From the NCBI GenBank assembly GCA_036939975.1, contig JALLPB010000342.1, positions 1-17,299 on the forward strand: a DNA stretch of 17,299 nt, given 5' to 3'. The notes beneath the pieces were generated by a model. It worked only from the letters and a program-made list of their open reading frames with translations, was not told the DNA's origin and did no database searches. This DNA is from Cyclostephanos tholiformis (Eukaryota > Bacillariophyta > Thalassiosirophyceae > Thalassiosirales > Thalassiosiraceae). Position 1 is the first letter of the stretch; the number at the start of each line of letters is the position of its first letter. Both the position numbers and the translations under genes were made by a program. Shown here piece after piece: positions 8,662 through 17,299 of this stretch.

Positions 8662-10079
8662 TAAGGGTATATCAACAATTCCTTTTCATGTCGGATGTGC
8701 TCACGGCATCGGGCAATAAGATCAATCCGGAAGTGCTTTCACGGCGGCCCGAAGGAGAAGCATGGTCGAATATGACGTGACCCAATGAGAATCCCACAGA
8801 GATGGATTTCGAGATGTGGTGCAGGGCCATGCTTGCTATTTGTCCCAGTCAGAGAGGTGGAACACGGGTCGGGCGCTTCACAGGGCCCACACACAGAATA
8901 TGGCGATGGACATGGAACGCGAAAGAATCTACACTACATCATATGGGGGACGACGGTGTGACGGAAGAAGTATTCACGCCATCCAGGAAGCCAAACAGGT
9001 TCCACCACCTGCGCTATCAACCAGCAAGCCATCACAATACGATTTGCTCAGTGGAACCTACCCTCGGCGGGGGAGGCTGGTGGCTGACATCGTCTGTGCT
9101 GCTCATAGGACCTAGACCGGCACCAACTTCCTTCCTCAATATCCTCCATTCGTGGGGGAACACCTGGATATGGGAACACCTACAGGTGGCAGGGGGAGAA
9201 TCATGGATACACGATTCCATTGCCGATGAATCTCTGGTGGCTGTTACGGATGGGTCATATATCCGGGAGCTGTGCCCCAACCTATGCTCCGCAGCTTTTG
9301 TCATGGAGTGCTCCAATGGGCGAGGGCGTATCGTGGGGTCCTTCTCTGAATCTCTATCAGCTGCAAACGCTTACAGGGGGGAACTACTCGGCCTAATGGC
9401 CATACACCTGATCCTGCTCAGCACAAACAAACTGCACAGAGATCTATCAGGGAAAGTAGAGGTCGTCTCGGATTGCCTGGGGGCATTAAAACGAGTGTCA
9501 ACATTACCCCCATACCGCATCCCATCACGATGTCGTCACTCGGATATCCTAAAAACCATCCTGGTTCATTGTAGAGGGTTAAGCTTCACGACGCACTATG
9601 TGCACATTAAGGCTCACCAGGACAACAACAAATCCTTCGCCCAACTCAGTAGGAAGGCCCAACTAAACTGTATTTGCAACCAAGGCGCCAAGCAGAGGAT
9701 CGCGATAGATGGCGCGGAGGGGTTGGCACTGTTTCGCATGTTCCCTCTGGAACCAGTAGGTATTTTCGGGTGCGGAGAAAAGATGACATTGAACACAAGA
9801 GGCAAAATCAGATTCTGGGCCCACCACCAGCTAGCACGGGAATACTACAAGGATCACAATATCATGTCCCCCCTCCAATTCGATTTGGTCGACTGGCAGT
9901 CCGTCCACAGAACGCTACATGAACTCCCCCGGCTCTTCCAAGTCTGGGCCGCCAAACACATTCTCAATATTGCAGGAACAATGAAATTCCTGTCATACCA
10001 GGACAACAGGAGCCCGATGTGCCCGAGCTGCAACTGCTGCGTGGAGTCTTGCATGCACGTAGCACGATGTTCGGAGTAA
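8662..10079 (+). pseudogene. Retrotransposon ORF2, part 3: RNase H and Cys/His cluster (broken)
   Basis: The RNase H domain would remove RNA from the RNA/DNA hybrid. Its acidic set is visible: VTDGSY (Asp 9249), YRGELLG (Glu 9381), VSDC (Asp 9471) and HIKAHQD (9603-9623). The position where the family normally has the last Asp reads CNQGAK, with Asn at 9678-9680, so this site may be damaged. A CPSC..C..C-M-H-x(3)-C cluster follows at 10020-10070, like the C-terminal Cys/His finger of many LINE ORF2 proteins. Breaks: TGA at 8778-8780, probably a former Trp, and TAA at 10077-10079 just after the finger. The stretch 8662-8801 is in the same frame and links the RT to this part. Confidence 0.8.
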
Positions 10080-10717
10080 GGGAGGGCAATGGCATTCGAA
10101 CAATTGGCACAAATGATGGAGCAATGGCTAGAGAGGAACAAGACCCACCCGGACATACAGTCCCTCCTTCTTCGGTACCTGCGAGGCAGGGACGGCCTAT
10201 CTTGCCACGAATGCGCCAAGGATTTAGACCTCCCCCACATCATACAGGAATTCGCAGCATCGCAGGACATCATTGGCTGGGACCGATTCATTATGGGGAT
10301 GGTCTCGTCAAAACTTCTCCCAATTCAAAGTGCTTACCTACACGAATGCCATTACTCTCATCAGGCAGCAGGTTGGATATCGGGGCTGATAACCCAGCTC
10401 TCCAGATGACACACTCCCAGTGGATCTATAGATGCGTCCTGGTGCATGATCGCACAACAGGGACGCTCATCACAGCTCATAAAGAGGAGCTGCGTAAGAA
10501 GATCGAGCACCAACTAACGCTGGGTCCTGAAAGACTGTCAGAAGAGGACAGATTTCTCCTGGAGTGCAATTTTGATGAGCTGGAGTCAACGTCAGGCGAG
10601 CACCAGGAATATTGGCTACTTGCAATCCAAGCAGCATGAGAGTCGTCCCGCCTACATGCAGGGGCAACAGCAACGCAACAGCAACACAGCGCCGGTAGAA
10701 CGGGGAGAAGGGCATAA
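10080..10717 (+). pseudogene. Retrotransposon ORF2, part 4: extra C-terminal domain (broken)
   Basis: The frame continues directly after the TAA at 10077-10079: AFEQLAQMMEQWLE, then ASQDIIGWDRFIMGMVSSKL, up to about 10400. It then shifts by about one lost base near 10395-10405 into LQMTHSQWIYR, KEELRKKIEHQL, EDRFLLE and EYWLLAIQAA. It meets a TGA at 10637-10639, likely a former CGA, and runs on to TAA at 10715-10717. The segment is helical-looking and has no catalytic motif I can name. I recall similar WLLAIQAAR-type endings in diatom retroelement proteins, but the function is unknown to me. It is placed in ORF2 because reading is continuous apart from these lesions. Confidence 0.7.
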
Positions 10718-10945
10718 ATTTAACTTACTCGACGGCCTATCAGACACATGCTCAGAGTCACCCGGGTGACCTGAACACTTCCCAGGAGCACTAACCCTGG
10801 AAGGAGAGCACCCTCTCTTCGTGGTCCCGACTGCAATGCTGTATGCATCTGATGCTCGCGGCGTATAAAGACTCCTGTTGGTTAAACTGGTCTAGGTAGT
10901 AGCTCTAAAATCTTACCTAATTTTCTAAGTTGTTCTGTTCTGTTC
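10718..10945 (+). other. Retrotransposon 3' untranslated region and tail
   Basis: This stretch lies between the last ORF2 stop and the right target-site duplication. It contains a perfect 14-bp palindrome (10757-10770), is otherwise unstructured to the eye, and ends in short GTTCT repeats. RT recognition of the template 3' end is expected to depend on this region in LINEs. Confidence 0.6.
10757..10770. repeat. 14-bp perfect palindrome in the element 3' UTR
   Basis: GTCACCCGGGTGAC equals its own reverse complement. Without a loop it would make only a poor RNA hairpin, but it may form part of a larger 3' UTR fold. Confidence 0.6.
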
Positions 10946-10946
10946 T
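10932..10946 (+). repeat. (GTTCT)3 tail of the retrotransposon
   Basis: Three GTTCT units end exactly where the right target-site duplication starts; the last T is shared. Short tandem repeats at the 3' end instead of poly(A) are known for I-type and several other LINE clades. Confidence 0.7.
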
Positions 10947-10961
10947 ATAGTGGTAAGAACA
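10946..10961 (+). repeat. Right target-site duplication of the retrotransposon
   Basis: Exact copy of 1733-1748. Removing 1749-10961 would restore the presumed empty site, which reads GGGGAAG, then the 16-mer, then ATCCCGTGCC. Confidence 0.8.
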
Positions 10962-11300
10962 ATCCCGTGCCACCTAATGCCTGCATCAGACTCATGGGGA
11001 GCATTGGGGCCATGATTTGGGGCCAGGGAAGATGATTTCATGGAGAGAGATGGTGAAGCCACTGGGGTGCGACAGGGTGGCACCATCTTGTGTTGTGGTT
11101 GTGTGTTGTGGGGGGAGATTTAGCAAGACCAGGCAAGATTGCACATATGACTGTGCACTACAAATTTTGAGGGACAGTTTGTCCCCTTATTCATGAGAGA
11201 TATGTAGCAGCTAATAATATCAGATTAAATGTAAAGTTGACTGTATGTCCCTTGCGGGTACTTAAAATCAGATCGACAAGTTTTTTCATGTAATATCAGT
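10962..11300. other. Spacer, nothing recognised
   Basis: This is the continuation of the pre-insertion locus right of the retroelement. There is a G/T-rich patch near 11090-11120. No open frame, RNA gene or repeat was recognised. Confidence 0.5.
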
Positions 11301-12000
11301 TAATAGTAAAAAGAGCCTTTTGAGCTCTGCATAGAAAAACATACCGGAGCCTTTGTAGGAATTCCGGATCAAAAGGCTCTTCGGTAGTGAGCAAAATGGG
11401 ACTATGGCCAAAACCCCATGAAGACGGCCCTTCAGTCAACCCCTTGCTGTTGTCTGACACCAACCTCCCAGCACCATTAGCCATGTCACACCATCCCCCT
11501 CATGATGTGTGTCGCAGCTTAGTTCAATGCAGGTGAGGTGAGTGCCAGCATGCTTTACCACCGGGGGGGAATGGTTCAAATTTGGACCATCATCATATAT
11601 TGTTCTAAATGCCAAATTAATGGGGGTTTGAGGGCCACAGATGACATATAAAGTAACTAATTTGCTCATTTAACGTATTTATTATCGTTGGGCTATTGCC
11701 ACACTGATCGTTTTGATTTTTGGGTGGTCGATCCCCCCTTGTCGCAGGTGGGATTTTTGACTGGTTTGTGGCTTTGATGAACCGGAATTGCCCCCCACCC
11801 CCAATGCAATGGAGGGAACCCAGCACAGTTCCCTCATCTGAATATGATGGGGAATAGATCCCCTACACTCTGATTTAGATCCCCATCAAATCCCCTATCT
11901 GACAAATGAGGTTCATAGTGGGATCACAATTTAACTAGCATTCTGCTAAGTAAAAAAATTGTCTGAAACCGCTGGGCTTAAATGGCTCTTTTTACTATTA
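11301..12000. mobile_element. Foldback/MITE-like element with 17-bp terminal inverted repeats
   Basis: TAATAGTAAAAAGAGCC at 11301-11317 is the exact reverse complement of 11984-12000. A CAGT just outside each end (left 11297-11300; right as ACTG at 12004-12007) suggests slightly longer, gapped ends. A nested 13-bp inverted repeat (11311-11323 with 11369-11381) reuses the same AAGAGCC core next to the left end. The 700-bp interior has no transposase frame, so it would be non-autonomous. No flanking target duplication was found, so the exact ends and the superfamily remain open. Confidence 0.55.
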
Positions 12001-12087
12001 TTCACTGGAGGGCTTTTTTCTCTCAAAATTAGAGTTGTGCAAAGAGAGTTTATTGTACACCAACTACCCAACCCCCCTGCCGTGCGT

Positions 12088-12171
12088 AACCCTAACTATC
12101 GGGGCAGCTGCACACAACCCTAAGTGTCGGGGCAGCCACATGCTACCCTAATTTTTGGGGCATGCGGCATC
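12088..12171 (+). repeat. Three 28-bp tandem repeats
   Basis: Units start at 12088, 12116 and 12144. The first two share AACCCTAA, then TCGGGGCAGC; the third is more diverged (TACCCTAA, then TGGGGCATGC). Each unit opens with a CCCTAA block, the complement of the TTAGGG telomere unit. Confidence 0.75.
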
Positions 12172-12360
12172 ACTGTGTGTGAGTTGCTGCAAAAGCGACA
12201 GCGCCCACTCACACAGCGTGCCTGCATTAATTTACTAAAAACCTGAATTTTAAAAATTTGCTTAACTCTTATATTATCAGCTACAGACTTTACCCATGTA
12301 ATATTGAAGTTACATGATTATGATATAATTACGGAACTTATAACAATTGACGTCAGGACC

Positions 12361-12580
12361 TAGCTAAGGGTTAACCAAGGGTTAGCTAAGGGTTAGGAAT
12401 TCACTAGGAATTAGTACATTGCAACGAGTCAACGCAAATCGCTTGCTTCGAAAAACTTCTCGAAAAATGGAATTAGTACATACCCACGATACCAGCTACG
12501 CGATCTAATTCCTAACCCATAGCTAACCCTTATAGGTAGCTATGTAACCCTTAGCTAACCCTTAGCTAACCCTAAATTAC
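12361..12580. repeat. Inverted arrays of an 11-bp telomere-like unit
   Basis: The left arm has three 11-bp units at 12362, 12373 and 12384 of the type AGCTAAGGGTT. The right arm has the complement AACCCTTAGCT at 12546 and 12557, with variants at 12514, 12525 and 12568. The inner 25 bp of the arms (12377-12401 and 12507-12531) pair with one mismatch across a 105-nt spacer. The spacer region also carries a direct repeat GGAATTAGTACAT at 12409 and 12469. Confidence 0.7.
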
Positions 12581-12606
12581 TGGTAACTAACGCGTCAATT
12601 GATTTA

Positions 12607-12999
12607 AGTTTGGTAGTACATGGCAGCTAAAATCGACGTTAGAAAGTGAATATGAGAGATTCCAACTCAACTGGGACAAGAAGACAATGCTGGCGACCTT
12701 GGAAGACGGGGACCAGTGGACGAGATACCTGTGGCCAGGGAGGTCATGAAAGGAATGCCTCAGCAACTGTGACTCATTGGTATCAGAGCAAGGAGCATGC
12801 AAAGAACTTAGAATCGGCTCTGAAAACAAAGGCAAGGATGGAGATGGCCACCCCCTACACTGTAGCCAAAAATTGTGACAGGGCAGCTCAGGAGTGGACA
12901 AGAGAGGCGCACTGCCCTCTCAGAGCCAGCATATTCTCAAGCCATTTTGAGCAGGCATGCTTCAAAAGTGTTCGACCCTTCCTAGAGCAATTAAAATGA
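12607..12999 (+). pseudogene. Decayed coding remnant, unrecognised
   Basis: One frame reads like protein from about 12617 (WQLKSTLESEYERFQLNWDK, then TMLATLEDGDQWTRYLWPGR) but stops at a TGA near 12746. The apparent continuation (MKGMPQQL, then SLVSEQGACKEL) sits in other frames. An alternative open frame at 12646-12999 (117 residues, Arg/Thr/Lys-rich) covers the same DNA and I cannot rule it out. Neither matches a family I know. I favour an old, frameshifted fragment, possibly of a mobile element, given the repeats around it. Confidence 0.3.
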
Positions 13000-13367
13000 A
13001 CTGAGTTCCGATGGAGTTCATCGGATGTACTGAAAAACACTTATGTTACAACATTTTACATATACAACATGAAGTATGATTTGCGAGTCAGATGCGAGCG
13101 CCAAGCTCATACGTGACTCGTTTGTTTTGTCAAAACTGGCATCGTAGCTTATATGTAGCAATGTTGACGCAACATATAATGTAGGCGTTGAATGAGACGG
13201 AACGAAATAATCTCTCATGGATGAGTCAGTCTTTCGGTGGGAATCAGTCTCTGAGCTGGAATGAAGGACAGCATTTGTTGATAGTATTACCTTGCAGAAG
13301 ACTGTATAGGAACCTCTCACGCACAACCGTATGGTAAACGCCGATTGATAAAAATGCAAGAGAAATA
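13000..13367. other. Spacer downstream of the DYRK kinase gene
   Basis: This lies directly after the kinase stop codon on the minus strand and probably contains its 3' UTR and polyadenylation site. An open frame of 113 residues exists on the minus strand (13018-13359), but it has no recognisable features. No other element was seen. Confidence 0.45.
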
Positions 13368-15343
<1,976 letters not shown>

Positions 15344-15525
15344 GGTCTGGCACCTTCTACTCGTTTGTTCTCAACTTCTATCATGGTGCCAGCTGATGGC
15401 GGCTGCTCTTATTGGATTTGTTTCTTCATGTGCATGGAATATCGAGAAGAGACACCTTCCACAATTATTACCTATTAGAACAGTACTAACAGGGTATTTT
15501 ACGATACACTCTCTATCGAAGGATT

Positions 15526-15557
15526 CCGACGAGAATTTTCAACAAAATTCTTCTCGG
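15526..15557. repeat. Imperfect hairpin upstream of the DYRK gene
   Basis: Arms CCGACGAGAATTTT (15526-15539) and AAAATTCTTCTCGG (15544-15557) pair at 12 of 14 positions around a CAAC loop. The hairpin is about 180 bp upstream of the kinase start codon, so it could be in the promoter or the 5' UTR. Confidence 0.55.
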
Positions 15558-16035
15558 GGGAATTCTTAGACTGAGCGTGTCAGCGATCGCATTTTTTAAA
15601 AGTAAATTGAAGGTTGCCTGGGAGTTAGTACTTAATAATTGAATACGAGAAAACTGGCGTTGGACTATCGCCGCATCTATTCGAGACTTCCTAATATTTG
15701 GCTATTTTATGCATGTAATTTCAGCTTTCCTGTGGAGTCGTCTCAATTTTTCTTTCATTCTACAGTGGAATTAGTTTTTTGATCTATCGTTGAGGCTGGG
15801 GGAAAAGGGGGAAAACCCCCCATTTATTATCCATCCTGCCCCCTAAAGTTGTCGAGCCACACAAGCTTGGCTCTGCACCTCCACAACATCACACTCTACA
15901 ACATAATCTTTTATGGATTACAAGCCGATAGGGCCTGCGGCTCTTCCACACATGGACAGACAGACAGTGATTTATTGCTACTCCTAGAAAGTTCGTACGT
16001 GTAGGATAAATACGTACTGCTCCGCGAGGAAGTCA

Positions 16036-16057
16036 GATTTGATGGATTCATCAAATC
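16036..16057. repeat. Perfect 9-bp hairpin
   Basis: GATTTGATG and CATCAAATC flank a 4-base GATT loop. No T-run or other terminator-like sequence follows, and the role is unknown. Confidence 0.6.
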
Positions 16058-16092
16058 CTCTGCAAGCCGTAGTACTCTACATAATTATGAAA

Positions 16093-16232
16093 GAGTGTAT
16101 TAGTAGTAATTAGTGTCTACCTACCTTACAATACTACTCCTATTTTTTACCCCAATTAAAATAGCTACAAACTTACGATTGAGTGCATTAGTAATTAAGT
16201 ACCTACCTTTATTATCTTACCCAATTAACATA
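16093..16232 (+). repeat. Diverged direct duplication
   Basis: Both copies run through GAGTG(T/C)ATTAGTA, then CTACCTAC(C/-)TT, then ACCCAATTAA(A/C)ATAG, in the same order. The second copy (16181-16232) is shorter by internal gaps than the first (16093-16164). Confidence 0.5.
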
Positions 16233-16937
16233 GAACACAACCATGGTGGAGCCGTTTGCCGGGTCCAGTGGCACGGATTTTGCAATTTAAACAAAACCCT
16301 CCCGGTAGCACTTCCGTGATGGGGTGATTGATGGATAGGTTGAAGGATTTTATTTCATTTTGTAAATTGGCCGAGAAATAAAATAGTTTAATAAATTGAT
16401 TGATTTTACCTAGGTTTCTCCCCCCCACCGCCCAACTCGATTGCCCCCAAAACAATCAAATCGCGCTCCCCTTGCGCCCCCCGTCATTCTCTCGTCCCAT
16501 CCCATCTCCCTTCCATCAAGGCCGCTCATTTGTTGTTGTTTGTTGCGTTTTTTACAATGTTTTGCAGCCGTTTATGTTGGGGGACAAACGAACAAACATG
16601 GGATGCAGGCGGCAATCAACATGGCAAGCGGAAGTTACGTGGTGGGGAAAGACAACGTGGTGGCCTCAGAGAAGATTAAGGCTCCTCTCCGATACGTACA
16701 GGGATGACGGTTGTGCCCAAGAGTGTATGCATCCATGCGGTGACTTGGAAAACCCCTGCGAATAGCGTGGGAGAGAGCTTTCGTCTCTCTTCCCACTTCT
16801 TAAACATAATCTCCAATTACTAAGTCATACTCGGGCATACCAGCCACAGATTCCCGTGAAAGGATGCGGTGTTCATAGTTGCATCAACATTATATTTAAG
16901 AAGTGGATGCATCACATCAATCTGGGCAGGATCGATC

Positions 16938-17174
16938 ATGGGCAAAGAACAGAAGCCGAAGGTGGAAGGGAAGAAACCCCGCTGACCTACCAAACCGCAG
17001 AAGAGTGAATACATGACCCGGATGGTCGGGCTTGAAGAGGACACTTTTGACATAAGTCACCCCAAGTATCTCGCCAAGTACGAGAAGTCGGTGGATGCCA
17101 TCGCAAGGTACGTCCAACAGGAGTACAGGTCTGGAGCTGATGTGACAAAATACGCCCATGGGCGTACGATATGA
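16938..17174 (+). pseudogene. Gag-like fragment with an internal stop (probable retroelement remnant)
   Basis: One frame runs from ATG at 16938 through an in-frame TGA at 16983-16985 to TGA at 17172-17174. The longest uninterrupted part starts at the ATG at 17013 (53 residues). Before the stop it is Lys-rich. After it, TFDISHPKYLAKYEKSVDAI and RYVQQEYRSGADV resemble the N-terminal part of gag-like proteins I associate with diatom LTR elements; this is recollection, not a search. It ends next to a 16-bp palindrome and overlaps the next frame by ATGA. A real gene with a different start is possible. Confidence 0.4.
17151..17166. repeat. 16-bp perfect palindrome
   Basis: TACGCCCATGGGCGTA equals its reverse complement. 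It lies inside the gag-like frame, five bases before the ATGA overlap. Confidence 0.75.
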
Positions 17175-17299
17175 CGAATACTCTCATATGGTTCCCACCA
17201 TCGGAGTTTAGACCTAAGAAAGAATCGGGCGAGAAACCCGATTTAATCCGGCTACTCTATCCGGACGACCATCCGTGTTCCACGGAAAGTGATACCGTT
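17171..17299 (+). CDS. Open frame running off the window, probable continuation of the gag-like protein
   Basis: 43 codons are open from the ATG at 17171 to the last base. It contains LIWFPPSEFRPKK and LIRLLYPDD. Its ATG overlaps the stop of the preceding frame (ATGA, 17171-17174), so it is in a different phase. It may be the downstream part of the same protein after a frameshift. No domain is recognised and the 3' end lies outside the window. Confidence 0.3.
   Translation, partial: MTNTLIWFPPSEFRPKKESGEKPDLIRLLYPDDHPCSTESDTV

Larger units (their letters stand above)
1749..10945 (+). mobile_element. Non-LTR (LINE-type) retrotransposon, nearly full length, inactivated
   Basis: This 9.2-kb element is bounded by a 16-bp target-site duplication. 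In order it holds a leader of about 675 nt with a 39-bp tandem duplication, ORF1 (2424-4655, intact), a 260-nt gap, ORF2 (4916-10717, broken), and a 3' region ending in GTTCT repeats. ORF2 reads as APE-type endonuclease, reverse transcriptase, RNase H, Cys/His cluster, then an extra conserved-looking C-terminal segment. There are no long terminal repeats, integrase or tyrosine recombinase. The order EN-RT-RNase H is that of I-type LINEs in the broad sense. The RT block with QGNGAAPAGW and the DASNCYD motif resembles a family I associate with diatom genomes, but the exact clade cannot be named without a tree. In-frame stops, frameshifts and a YVDD-to-YVDH change mean this copy should not move on its own. 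Confidence 0.88.
15558..16937. other. Spacer with small repeats, no convincing gene
   Basis: A/T-rich spacer. It holds a short G5-A4-C6 hairpin near 15807-15821, a perfect 9-bp hairpin at 16036-16057, a diverged direct duplication (16093-16164 and 16181-16232) and C-rich stretches near 16420-16520. Open frames at 16400-16765 and 16441-16707 overlap each other, are biased in composition and have no recognisable domain. Confidence 0.45.

Noticed and set aside
10019..10639. A 206-codon plus-strand open frame
   Set aside because: Only its last part (after about 10400) is the real ORF2 frame. The first part overlaps the RNase H/finger end and the C-terminal domain in another frame and reads like noise.
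11500..11900. CRISPR array or regular spaced repeats
   Set aside because: Only loose GATCCCC-type similarities near 11850-11900, with no regular repeat/spacer structure.
13018..13359. A 113-codon minus-strand frame just downstream of the kinase
   Set aside because: It follows the kinase stop directly and has no domain. It is more likely 3' UTR and spacer.

Overview
The window looks like nuclear DNA of a stramenopile alga, most likely a diatom. This is inferred from the style of the retroelement, from an intron-containing DYRK kinase with short GT-AG introns, and from loosely packed eukaryotic genes separated by A/T-rich, repeat-bearing spacers. No bacterial operon structure, rRNA, tRNA or CRISPR array is visible.

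Layout. (1) 51-563, minus strand: an intronless, divergent histone H3. Its tail is unlike canonical H3, its loop 1 carries about 19 extra residues and it has Ala at the position of H3 T107. It is best read as a candidate centromeric H3 (CenH3/CENP-A). (2) 564-1732: low-complexity upstream DNA with a recurring CATTGTCA core. (3) 1749-10945, plus strand: one nearly full-length non-LTR (LINE-type) retrotransposon bounded by a 16-bp target-site duplication (1733-1748 and 10946-10961). It has an intact ORF1 of unknown family and an ORF2 carrying APE-type endonuclease, reverse transcriptase, RNase H, a Cys/His cluster and an extra C-terminal domain. ORF2 is broken by about four stops and four frameshifts and has a mutated RT active site (YVDH), so this copy should be dead for autonomous movement. 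(4) 10962-13367: repeat-rich spacer with a 0.7-kb foldback element (17-bp perfect terminal inverted repeats), three 28-bp tandem repeats, inverted arrays of an 11-bp telomere-like unit, and a decayed coding remnant. (5) 13368-15343, minus strand: a three-exon, apparently complete DYRK1-type protein kinase of 552 residues. (6) 15344-17299: spacer with hairpins and a diverged duplication, ending in the broken start of a gag-like reading frame that runs out of the window.

The two cellular genes (CenH3 candidate and DYRK kinase) lie on the same strand, about 12.8 kb apart, and the retrotransposon lies in the opposite orientation between them. Removing the element would shorten that gap by about 9.2 kb. 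Nothing in the sequence shows a functional link between the two genes. Assignments rest on reading motifs by eye; no database search was possible.
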